Below, piece after piece: positions 33,238 to 41,861 of a DNA stretch of 49,535 nt. The translations under genes and the position numbers were made by a program. The stretch is from JABMMZ01 sp040386935 (GTDB taxonomy: Bacteria; Bacteroidota; Bacteroidia; NS11-12g; UBA955): NCBI GenBank assembly GCA_040386935.1, contig JAZKEQ010000047.1:1-49535 (forward strand), in the 5' to 3' direction. The notes beneath the pieces are model-generated. The model saw nothing but the letters and a program-made list of their open reading frames with translations. It ran no database searches and had not been told where the DNA came from. How positions within the stretch are numbered: position 1 is the stretch's first letter; each line of letters begins with the position of its first letter.

Positions 33238-34265
33238 GCAACAATTATTTAAAATTAGTACCAGTCTTATTGGCCATTATTTTCGCTTCGTGTAAGCCTG
33301 AAAAAGAAGAAACAGTAGCAACTGAAAACTACAAAGGTGTTATCGTTATCAACGAAGGCGGATTCCTTAAATCAAATGGTTCAGTAGGCATCTACAAACC
33401 GGGTTCAGGCGAATATTTCGATGCTTTTGCTAAAGCGAATGGCCGTCCATTGGGCGATGTGGTACAATCAGTTACCCTTATCAATGGCAAGTACTATATC
33501 ATTGTAAACAACAGCAATAAAATAGAAGTAGTCAACCAAAGTGATTTTAAATCGGTTACAACCATCGTTTTAAATCAACCGCGCAACATTGTAAAAGTAT
33601 CTGCAAACAAAGCTTATGTTTCGCAATTGAATACAAACGATTTAAGTGTTATAGATTTAACTACGAATGAAATTAGCGCAACTATTGATATGAAAAGTTC
33701 AACTGATCAAATAGTCATGATGAACAATAAAGTATATGTTGGAAAAGCCTATGCAAACATGTTGTACGTTATTAATCCTGCCAATGATATGGTTACAGAT
33801 TCAATTGTAGTAGGTAGTGGCGCAGGCACTATCGTCAATGCCGGTACTGATAAAATTGCAGTATTCTGTTTAGGTGTTCTTGACTTCAATAATGGCAGCA
33901 TCATAGAGAATGGTAAAATTGCGATTATCAATAAAGATTCAAATGAAGTAGAACGTTTTATTCCATTAACAGGCGCCAGTTATGGTGGACCAATGGCTTA
34001 CCACGCAGGTAATTTGTATTTCAGTTTTGGCGATGAAAAACTATACAGCGTTTCAGCTACAACAGTTGCTACACCAACAGTTAAAATAAGCATTATAGGC
34101 GGCATATACGGGTTAACGATTGATGACTCTGATGGTTCATTCTATATCACTGATGCATTGGATTACACTTCAGCCGGCAAAGTATTCATCTATAATCAAG
34201 CAGGAACATTAGTGAAGCAATTCACCGCAGGTGTAGTACCGGGCAGATTTGTTTTCAATTATTAA
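33234..34265 (+). CDS. BtuG-like surface lipoprotein (YncE/DUF5074 beta-propeller)
   Basis: 343 residues. Signal peptide and lipobox IFASC (Cys 20). A seven-bladed propeller of YncE type follows, with blades marked by SVGIYKPGSGEYF, VNQSDFKSVTTIVLNQ, DLSVIDLTTNEISATI and VINPANDMVTDSIVVG. In Bacteroides, BtuG is a cell-surface propeller that binds B12 very tightly and passes it to BtuB. Genetic position supports the same job here, but binding residues cannot be checked by eye. An intrinsic terminator lies 13 bp after the stop. Confidence 0.8.
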   Translation: MSNNYLKLVPVLLAIIFASCKPEKEETVATENYKGVIVINEGGFLKSNGSVGIYKPGSGEYFDAFAKANGRPLGDVVQSVTLINGKYYIIVNNSNKIEVVNQSDFKSVTTIVLNQPRNIVKVSANKAYVSQLNTNDLSVIDLTTNEISATIDMKSSTDQIVMMNNKVYVGKAYANMLYVINPANDMVTDSIVVGSGAGTIVNAGTDKIAVFCLGVLDFNNGSIIENGKIAIINKDSNEVERFIPLTGASYGGPMAYHAGNLYFSFGDEKLYSVSATTVATPTVKISIIGGIYGLTIDDSDGSFYITDALDYTSAGKVFIYNQAGTLVKQFTAGVVPGRFVFNY

Positions 34266-34278
34266 TCAATATCTTCGA

Positions 34279-34313
34279 CCACACGTCACTTAAAAATGGC
34301 GTGTGGTTTTTTT
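34279..34313 (+). terminator. Intrinsic terminator between btuG-like and btuF-like genes
   Basis: CCACACGTCA (34279-34288), 8-nt loop, TGGCGTGTGG (34297-34306), then seven T (34307-34313). The stem is 10 bp with one wobble pair. The ATG of the BtuF-like gene begins on the very next base. Partial read-through, or a promoter not visible here, must feed that gene. Confidence 0.86.
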
Positions 34314-35399
34314 ATGAAATATTTTTTCTATTTACTGGCATTGTTTTGTTTTGGTTGTGGCACTTCAACTGTTAACAATCATCAACATTCCAAGCGCACA
34401 TTTATTCCCATTAAGTATTCAAAGCTTTTTGGCATTACAGAAACAGCAGATGAAAGACAATTATTCCATTTGAATGAAGGCGATACCTTTTGGGGACCCG
34501 CAATAAAGAAAAATACAGCTCCTTTAAAAATTGCTGTGTTATCGACTGTTTTCGCAGGATTCATTGAAATGCTTGGCGCACAAAATCAGATTGTCGCCAT
34601 TGAGAAAGAAAGCTACTACTCTGATGCTGTTATTCAGGAAAGAATAAAAAATAAAAGCATAGTGGCCACAGGCGAAGAAGGACAGATACAACTGGAAAAA
34701 TTATTGTCACAACACCCTGATATCATTGTATCCGGCTCACGCGATTTAATGAACAGTGCCGTTGGAGAAAAACTCAAAAAATCCAATATCAAAATTGTTT
34801 ATTGCGACAATTTCAGAGAACAACATCCATTGGCAAGAGCTGAATGGTTATTGTACTTTGGTGCCATGCTCAATCTGACAGAAAAAGCTGACAGCATTTT
34901 CAAAACTGTTACAACGCATTATTTACAAATTGCTGACAAGGCACTTGACTCCACTTCCACTAAAACAAAACCATTGATTATGACAGATGCCTTATATGGT
35001 GATAGCTGGTTTGTACCCGGTGGCAATAGCTATACGGCACAACTTATTGCCGATGCAGGTGGCCGTTACGTATTCAAAAATAAGACTCCACTCTATACTT
35101 ATCCGTTAAGCATCGAAGAGGTATTAGTAAATGCGGAAAAGGCAGACATTTGGATACACACCAATCAGTATGCATCATTGGCAATGTTACAAACAGCCGA
35201 CAGGCGTTATACCCTTTTTAAGCCCTACAAGCAACACACTATTTTTAACAACAACAAGCAGGAAAACGCTAATGGTGGCAATGATTTTTGGGAAATCGGT
35301 GTTGGTCGCCCCGATATTATTCTAGAAGATTTATACAATATTTTTTCGGGTGACAGTAGCCGCTATCAGGCCTTGCATTACTACAAACAATTGCAATAG
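34314..35399 (+). CDS. ABC-type substrate-binding protein, BtuF-like
   Basis: 361 residues from the ATG at 34314. The earlier in-frame ATG at 34296 lies inside the terminator stem and is rejected. Lipobox CFGC. A class III periplasmic-binding fold (two lobes joined by a helix) begins with LKIAVLSTVFAGFIEMLGA and contains HPDIIVSGSRDL and the C-lobe KADIWIHTNQYASL. This family includes BtuF and siderophore/heme binders; context makes cobalamin the likely ligand. No BtuC permease or BtuD ATPase follows; the next gene is an Mpl ligase. Confidence 0.86.
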   Translation: MKYFFYLLALFCFGCGTSTVNNHQHSKRTFIPIKYSKLFGITETADERQLFHLNEGDTFWGPAIKKNTAPLKIAVLSTVFAGFIEMLGAQNQIVAIEKESYYSDAVIQERIKNKSIVATGEEGQIQLEKLLSQHPDIIVSGSRDLMNSAVGEKLKKSNIKIVYCDNFREQHPLARAEWLLYFGAMLNLTEKADSIFKTVTTHYLQIADKALDSTSTKTKPLIMTDALYGDSWFVPGGNSYTAQLIADAGGRYVFKNKTPLYTYPLSIEEVLVNAEKADIWIHTNQYASLAMLQTADRRYTLFKPYKQHTIFNNNKQENANGGNDFWEIGVGRPDIILEDLYNIFSGDSSRYQALHYYKQLQ

Positions 35400-35477
35400 A
35401 CGCAATTCACATCCAGCTTATAACTTATTTTTTCAATCTGAAAAATATTCATTCTTTTTGTTTCTACAATAGAAAGC

Positions 35478-36809
35478 ATGAACATTCATATTTTAGCTTG
35501 CGGTGGTGCGGTAATGCATAATATCGCATTGGCGCTACACAATCTTGGACACACCATAACAGGCAGCGATGACGAGATTTTTGAACCGGCCTTATCGCGT
35601 TTGAAAGCAAAAGGTTTGCTACCTCCTGCTTTTGGCTGGTATCCTGAAAAAATTACGACTGGTCTTGATTTCATTATACTGGGCATGCATGCAAGGGCCG
35701 ACAATCCGGAGCTTGCAAGGGCTAAAGAACTGGGCATTAAAATTTACAGTTTCCCGGATTATGTATATGAACACGCAAAAAACAAAACGCGTTTAGTAGT
35801 GGCAGGCAGTCATGGGAAAACCACCACTACTGCCATGATTATGCATGTATTAAAAGTGCTGAACATGGACTTTGATTATTTGGTAGGATCACAACTTGAA
35901 GGATTCGATACCATGGTAAAATTCAGCGATGCACCGTTAATGGTGATAGAAGGTGATGAGTATCTAACTTCCACCCTCGACCCGGTGCCTAAATTCATGA
36001 AATACAAACCGCATTACACCCAAATTACCGGCATTGCATGGGACCATATCAATGTATTTCCAACCTTTGATAATTATGTTGAGCAATTTGAAAAATACAT
36101 TGCCACCATTGAGCCAAATGGTCAATTGATTTACTTTAAAAACGATTTACATTTGAAACAACTGGCTGAAAATTCAACGGTCAATTCAATTGCCTATGAC
36201 ACCCCTGAGTATGCAACAGTGGATGGTACTATTATTTTGAAAAAAGACAAGGATTATCCGCTATCAGTATTTGGCGATCACAATCTTCAAAACATGGAAG
36301 GAGCCCGTATGTTATGTAACAATATTGGCATTACTGATGACATGTTTTATACAGCCATTGGCTCTTTTACAGGCACAGCCCGCAGACTTGAGAAAGTTTA
36401 TGAAGCACAGGGGATAACCATCATCCGCGACTTTGCTCATTCTCCCAGCAAATTAAAGGCAACTGTAGATGCTGTGAAGCAACAGTACCACGACCGAAAA
36501 GTAATCGCTGTTTTTGAACTGCATACTTTCAGCAGTTTGAGCAAACATTTCCTGCCCCAATATGATCAAACCATGAAGGCTGCGGATGAAAGTATTGTTT
36601 ATTTCAACCCCCATGTATTTGAGATGAAGCGCATGCCTGTACTTGAAACTGAAGAAGTGAAAAAAGGCTTTGGCGGTGATATTGAGGTAATTAATTCAAC
36701 TTCAGAATTAATTTCAAAAATAAATTTCCACAAAAGCAACGTTTCAAACACTCCATGTGTCTTGCTACTTATGAGTTCCGGGAACTTCGACAACGCCTCA
36801 TTTTTTTGA
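35478..36809 (+). CDS. mpl: Mpl-type UDP-N-acetylmuramate:tripeptide ligase (Mur ligase family)
   Basis: 443 residues. Recycles murein tripeptide by joining it to UDP-MurNAc. The N-terminal NAD-like Rossmann start is MNIHILACGGAVMHNIALAL. The ATP P-loop is VVAGSHGKTTTTAM. Further Mur-ligase sites are GDEYLTS and HINVFPTFDNY, and the C-terminal region has FGDHNLQNMEGA and RRLEKVYEA. Mpl-like length and the HILGIxGTxM-like start separate it from MurC. No operon partner is seen. Confidence 0.86.
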   Translation: MNIHILACGGAVMHNIALALHNLGHTITGSDDEIFEPALSRLKAKGLLPPAFGWYPEKITTGLDFIILGMHARADNPELARAKELGIKIYSFPDYVYEHAKNKTRLVVAGSHGKTTTTAMIMHVLKVLNMDFDYLVGSQLEGFDTMVKFSDAPLMVIEGDEYLTSTLDPVPKFMKYKPHYTQITGIAWDHINVFPTFDNYVEQFEKYIATIEPNGQLIYFKNDLHLKQLAENSTVNSIAYDTPEYATVDGTIILKKDKDYPLSVFGDHNLQNMEGARMLCNNIGITDDMFYTAIGSFTGTARRLEKVYEAQGITIIRDFAHSPSKLKATVDAVKQQYHDRKVIAVFELHTFSSLSKHFLPQYDQTMKAADESIVYFNPHVFEMKRMPVLETEEVKKGFGGDIEVINSTSELISKINFHKSNVSNTPCVLLLMSSGNFDNASFF

Positions 36810-36830
36810 TGCCGGTTCAGCACAAAAGAT

Positions 36831-36861
36831 TTTGCGATTGTGCATTTTTTCCCTAGATTCG
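36831..36861 (+). promoter_or_regulatory. Promoter of the PKD-repeat giant gene
   Basis: TTTG (36831-36834), a 19-nt spacer and TAGATTCG (36854-36861, one mismatch to TAnnTTTG). A strong Shine-Dalgarno-like AAGGAG (36887-36892) follows, unusual here. It sits 2 nt from ATG 36895 and 5 nt from the next ATG at 36898, which it serves better. Confidence 0.45.
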
Positions 36862-36894
36862 TAGATTATACATAATAATAATTATTAAGGAGCA

Positions 36895-39800
36895 ATGATG
36901 AGACGTTTACTATTCTTAGTTTTAGGGTTTTTTATACTATCGGAATCAAAGGCAATTACATGTCTTCCGGGATGGAAATACACCGCACCAATTACCGTTA
37001 CCAATACCAATGCAGGTGGATTATCTTATTTCCAGGTAAAGGTTATCGTTAATACACAAGCCCTGATCGCTGCCGGCAAAATGAAAAGCACCGGTGATGA
37101 TATCAGATTTACTGATGCCAATTGCAATAATTTGCATTATTGGATAGACAGCAATCTGAATACCACGACTACTGTTATTTGGGTAAAGGTATTGAGCATT
37201 CCCGGCAGTGGCAATGTTCGTATCAATCTTTATTACGGCAACAATTGTGCGGCAGCCGCTCAAAGTGGCGACAGCACATTTGTATTTTTTGATGATTTCA
37301 GCGGAGGCAGCTTAAATACAGGCAAGTGGAACAACTATAAAACAACACCGGGTTCTGGTGCTGTTGGACTAGCAGGAGGCTTAGCAACTATTTCTACAAC
37401 AGGCGCTACTGACAATGTGATCAGATCGGTGACCACCTATACATCTCCTTTGCGATTAGAATCTAAGGTCGTTGCAAATTCAGGCGACTATTTAAGTCTT
37501 GCACAACTCAATACAGGCACTTTCAATGGAATAGCTGTTGCAGCCGGTACTACTTATGGTGCCAACTTTACATTCAATTCAGCGGCAGCGGCCGGAGCAA
37601 GTTATAGCGTTGCTGCAAATTCAGCAGGTGTTGCACGCGCCAATGGCGTATGGGGCAATTATTGGAATGCAACAAATTCTGCCGGATCTATTTTACCGGG
37701 AGGCGGATCTACAATAGGCACCACGCCTACTCTTGCGGCTAGTGTTCATTTAGCAATGGGTATAGCCTCTTCGGGTGTTGGCAGCATTACAGCCGATTGG
37801 GTAAGAGCTAGAAAATATGCTGCGAATGACCCAACACACAGTGTTGGCGCTGAGGTAGCACAAAGTGTTGGTGTAAAATTCTATCCAACAACAATTTGTC
37901 CGGGCGGTCAGGTAGCTGTGGTTATCTCTAAAAAGAATGTCTATTTCAATCTTGGCAACCAATACATTGTAGAACTTTCTGATGCAAGTGGTTCATTTGC
38001 CTCCCCTACTAATCTTGGAAACGTTAATGACACGATACCTGATACAGTATTCTACGAAATACCGATGGGTATAACCCCGGGAGCTAATTACAAAATAAGG
38101 GTTTCAACCACTTCACCTGCCTATAATTGTTTTGTGGCCGATTCATCTCTCTCCATTTTATCAAAACCGACACCGGCATTTTCTTTCCTTAACGACAACC
38201 AGTGTTATAAATACAACCGTTATTATTTTACATCTACTTCTACTGTTCCTTCAGGCACTATTTCAAATTACATATGGAACTGGAACGATGGCTCATTTAA
38301 TGACACTTTAACCACTAATACGGTGAATCACCATTTCAAGTACTTCAACACTTATTTTCTGGTAGAATTAACTGTAGTTGGAAGCAATGGCTGCAGAGAT
38401 ATTCTGACTAAACAGGTTAACCTCAGGGAAATGCCAAGTATTGTGACAGAATTCAATGATGATGTACAATGTAACCGCGGCAATTTTTTTATAATAAAAT
38501 CAGCCTCGTTCGCTTATACAGCTTCTATTACAAGTACGAGTTGGTTGTTTGGTGATGGCAGCCCTATGGTATCGGGAGTTGATTCTACCACACATAAATA
38601 TGCAACAGATGGTTTGTACTTTGTTAATCAAATCAATAGCTTATCAAACGGCTGTATTGATACCGGTCTTGCTTATTGTGTTGTTAACCCTCACCCTATT
38701 GCAGCCATCATAACAAATGACACCAATCAGTGTTTGGTGAACAATAATTTTGTTTTCGAAGCAAATACAAGTATTTCAAATGGTTTGCCAATTATCAATA
38801 CTTGGACAATTGATGCAGGAGTTGAATTTACTCCTAAAGACTCTGTTCACCATCGCTATGCTACACAAGGCAACAGAACCATACAACTCATTTCAGTAAC
38901 TGACGATGGACTGGATGCTTGTAGTGATACAGTCGAACAGGTAATTCTGGTAAGCCCTATGCCTAAAACGTCAATAACCAATTTTGACAATACACTTTGT
39001 TTGAATGGGAATAATTTCCGTTTCAAAGCCAAATCAACTATCCCTAGCGGTACGGTTGCCCACAATTGGACCTTTGGCGATGCAGGCACAGCTACTGCCC
39101 TAGACTCAACAGCGCATGCTTATGCAACAGCAGGCACCTATACAGTTGAGGTAAAAGGCATCAGCAATTACGGCTGCCGAGATTCAGCTAAAACAACCAT
39201 AATAGTCAATCCTAGCCCTGTTGCAGGATTTACTATCAACAACAAAATTCAGTGTTTAAAAACTAACCAGTTTAAATTAAAATCAACCTCTTCAATTACT
39301 TCCGGCACTTATACCCGTTCATGGTTAATGTCTGACGGTTCTAGCTTCAGTGGTGTAGACAGCATTGAAACTGAGTTTGCTACAATTGGCACTTATGCGG
39401 CAAAACTATTACTGGTATCTAACAAAAATTGCAAAGACTCAATTATTGATTCCCTGAAAGTATTACCAATGCCATCTCCATCATTTATCATTAATAATGA
39501 TCAACAATGTTTCAGAGGCAACTCATTCGACTTTACAGATAATTCATTCTTTAGTGCCGGTACAATTACAAGTAATCTTTGGAGCTTTGATGATGGCAAC
39601 ACAGCAAGCAATACTGCTCTTGTCAATCATAAATACTTAATTGAAGGTGAATTCAATGTTCGCTTAATTGTTTATGGAGATAATGGTTGTAGCGACACAA
39701 TGTTGAATAAAGTATATGTCTATCCGCACCCTGCGACTGATTTTGCCATCAATAATCCTGCACAGTGTGTCAACAACAACAGATTCGTCTTTACAACAAA

Positions 39801-41793
39801 TACCTTTATTTCAGACGGATCATTTACCAATAGATGGTATTTTGGTGATGGCAGCCCCTTCTCTAGTGTGTTCGACAATGTTCAGAAAAAATACACAAAA
39901 GACTCCACCTATCTGATTACTAATATTGCTTTCAGCGACCACTCTTGTTCTGATACTGCATACAAAACTGTTACTGTGTATCCTAAACCAAAAACCGGCT
40001 TCACAATCGATAACGACAAACAGTGCAGACTGAATAACAGTTTTAATTTCACATCTACTTCAACAATAAAAGCAGGCACCTATACATTGGCCTGGAGCTA
40101 TGGCGATGGTAATATTGATGGCAATGTAGCAACAACCCAACATTCTTATGCCAATGCACAGTTATATAAGGCGCGTTTGATTGCAACATCAAATAACAAC
40201 TGCTTGGATACAACTATCAAAGATGTAAGGGTTTATCCTATGCCGGTTGCATCATTCGTTAACAATTACCCAAGTGCTTGTATTGTTGGTAATAATTTTA
40301 CCTTCACTGCAACCAGTACATTGAATCCAAATACAGGTATGATTCATAACTGGTATTTTGGCGACCAAGACAGTGCAAAAAACACTAGCCCAACCTCGCA
40401 TATTTATAATACTCCGGGTTCATTCAGAGCTAAGCTTGTAACCATAAGTACTACAGGAAATTGTATTGACAGCATCACTAAAACATTGCAGGTATTCCCA
40501 ATGCCTGTCCCTTCATTCAGCATTGACAATGACAAACAGTGTTTATTGAACAACGATTTTAACTTTGCCTCTACATCAACTATCGCAACAGGTACAATCG
40601 CTTCATATTATTGGACATTTGGCGACAATTCAACTGCAACAACACAGAATACTTCTCATACATATTTGAATGTTGACTCATTAAGAGTATCATTGATCCT
40701 TACAAGCGACAATGGCTGTATTGACTCAACTTATAGAATGGCCCAAACTTATGCAATGCCTGTAGCAGATTTTACTGTTACCCCTAGAACTAGTTGCCTT
40801 GATAAAAACTCATTTAAATTTGTCAATAGATCAAAAATTACAAAGGGTAGTTTTGGCACCTTTGAATGGTCGTTTGGCGACAACAGCACCTCAACACTGA
40901 AAGACCCTCCACCATATAGCTATACAGCTCATGGAACCTATATCATCACATTGAAGGCCATATCAAACAAAGGATGTTGGGACACAGCCAATATTAGTGT
41001 AGATGTTAATCCTAATCCTATTCTTGATTTTGATGTCGATTCAGTATGTCTGAAAGACTCAAGTGTATTTGTCAATAAATCAACCAATCCTTCTGGCTTA
41101 ATCAGTTCATGGAAATGGACTTTTGGCGATGGCTTGGGAACTTCAACCCTGGAATCACCAAAATACAAATACAGAAGAGTTGGTAGTTTTGATATTAGTC
41201 TGACTGCAATTACTGATAAAGGTTGTAAAGACAATCTGACTAAAACTGCATTTGCTAAAGTAAATCCATTACCTACTGCGCGATTTGAATACCACAAAAT
41301 ACGTTCATGGGAAAATGAAGTAGATATCCAATATGCCGACTCATCTATAGGTGCCAACAGCTGGTTCTGGAATTTCTCTCAGATGGGCACCTCCACTCAG
41401 CAGAATCCATTCCTGTTGTACACTGATACTGTTACTCAACCAACAACTTTGATTGTTACCAATCAATTCGGTTGCAGAGATACCACCACTAAAATATTGT
41501 TCATTGCGCCTGACGTTATTTACTACATGCCAAATGCATTCTCTCCGGGCAATGACGACAACATCAATGACTTTTTTAAACCTAAAGGATTGTCCTACGC
41601 CCAATCATACCGATTGGTCATCTTCAATCGCTGGGGTGAAATACTATTCGATTCAAGAAATCCTCAGGAAGGATGGGATGGCAAATATGAAAATGAATTG
41701 GTTGAACAGGGTGTTTATTTCTACCGTTTGGAATTCGTAGGTGTTGATGAATTGAGACACAAAGAAGAAGGCAATATCATGATTCTGCGCTAA
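36895..41793 (+). CDS. Giant PKD-repeat surface protein with DUF2341, lectin-like domain and T9SS type B sorting signal
   Basis: 1632 residues. Signal peptide MMRRLLFLVLGFFILSESKA. A DUF2341 module covers about residues 25-125, and a lectin-like fold beginning FFDDFSGGSLNTGKW covers 130-310. Thirteen PKD-type repeats run from about 425 to 1540, each near 86 residues (about 258 bp). They carry the WxFGDG motif and a Cys pair per repeat (for example NDKQC plus GCxD). The last 90 residues (YYMPNAFSPGND, FNRWGEILFDSRN, GVYFYRLEF) are a gliding-motility-type C-terminal domain, that is, T9SS type B. Adhesin role inferred. It probably starts at 36895 or 36898. Confidence 0.9.
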   Translation: MMRRLLFLVLGFFILSESKAITCLPGWKYTAPITVTNTNAGGLSYFQVKVIVNTQALIAAGKMKSTGDDIRFTDANCNNLHYWIDSNLNTTTTVIWVKVLSIPGSGNVRINLYYGNNCAAAAQSGDSTFVFFDDFSGGSLNTGKWNNYKTTPGSGAVGLAGGLATISTTGATDNVIRSVTTYTSPLRLESKVVANSGDYLSLAQLNTGTFNGIAVAAGTTYGANFTFNSAAAAGASYSVAANSAGVARANGVWGNYWNATNSAGSILPGGGSTIGTTPTLAASVHLAMGIASSGVGSITADWVRARKYAANDPTHSVGAEVAQSVGVKFYPTTICPGGQVAVVISKKNVYFNLGNQYIVELSDASGSFASPTNLGNVNDTIPDTVFYEIPMGITPGANYKIRVSTTSPAYNCFVADSSLSILSKPTPAFSFLNDNQCYKYNRYYFTSTSTVPSGTISNYIWNWNDGSFNDTLTTNTVNHHFKYFNTYFLVELTVVGSNGCRDILTKQVNLREMPSIVTEFNDDVQCNRGNFFIIKSASFAYTASITSTSWLFGDGSPMVSGVDSTTHKYATDGLYFVNQINSLSNGCIDTGLAYCVVNPHPIAAIITNDTNQCLVNNNFVFEANTSISNGLPIINTWTIDAGVEFTPKDSVHHRYATQGNRTIQLISVTDDGLDACSDTVEQVILVSPMPKTSITNFDNTLCLNGNNFRFKAKSTIPSGTVAHNWTFGDAGTATALDSTAHAYATAGTYTVEVKGISNYGCRDSAKTTIIVNPSPVAGFTINNKIQCLKTNQFKLKSTSSITSGTYTRSWLMSDGSSFSGVDSIETEFATIGTYAAKLLLVSNKNCKDSIIDSLKVLPMPSPSFIINNDQQCFRGNSFDFTDNSFFSAGTITSNLWSFDDGNTASNTALVNHKYLIEGEFNVRLIVYGDNGCSDTMLNKVYVYPHPATDFAINNPAQCVNNNRFVFTTNTFISDGSFTNRWYFGDGSPFSSVFDNVQKKYTKDSTYLITNIAFSDHSCSDTAYKTVTVYPKPKTGFTIDNDKQCRLNNSFNFTSTSTIKAGTYTLAWSYGDGNIDGNVATTQHSYANAQLYKARLIATSNNNCLDTTIKDVRVYPMPVASFVNNYPSACIVGNNFTFTATSTLNPNTGMIHNWYFGDQDSAKNTSPTSHIYNTPGSFRAKLVTISTTGNCIDSITKTLQVFPMPVPSFSIDNDKQCLLNNDFNFASTSTIATGTIASYYWTFGDNSTATTQNTSHTYLNVDSLRVSLILTSDNGCIDSTYRMAQTYAMPVADFTVTPRTSCLDKNSFKFVNRSKITKGSFGTFEWSFGDNSTSTLKDPPPYSYTAHGTYIITLKAISNKGCWDTANISVDVNPNPILDFDVDSVCLKDSSVFVNKSTNPSGLISSWKWTFGDGLGTSTLESPKYKYRRVGSFDISLTAITDKGCKDNLTKTAFAKVNPLPTARFEYHKIRSWENEVDIQYADSSIGANSWFWNFSQMGTSTQQNPFLLYTDTVTQPTTLIVTNQFGCRDTTTKILFIAPDVIYYMPNAFSPGNDDNINDFFKPKGLSYAQSYRLVIFNRWGEILFDSRNPQEGWDGKYENELVEQGVYFYRLEFVGVDELRHKEEGNIMILR
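38165..41510 (+). repeat. Thirteen in-gene PKD repeat units of about 258 bp
   Basis: The repeats start near 38170, 38432, 38695, 38958, 39220, 39475, 39730, 39988, 40246, 40507, 40762, 41017 and 41272. Most begin with P-x-x-x-F and contain a central FGDG. Copies are diverged at DNA level, so recent slippage is unlikely; several middle units share the longer motif NNDxQC. Confidence 0.82.
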
Positions 41794-41816
41794 GCAGTCT
41801 GATTCCCGATATACTA

Positions 41817-41861
41817 ACGACTCAACAACTTTCTATATGAAATCTGTTGAGTCGTTTTTTT
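41817..41861. terminator. Bidirectional-type terminator after the PKD gene
   Basis: ACGACTCAACA (41817-41827), 17-nt loop, TGTTGAGTCGT (41845-41855), then T residues to 41861. It separates the PKD gene from the convergent minus-strand gene ending at 41860. Eleven perfect pairs. Confidence 0.86.

Noticed and set aside
34296..34313. Upstream ATG extension of the BtuF-like gene
   Set aside because: It lies inside the terminator stem and T-tract, and it would spoil the lipoprotein signal peptide.
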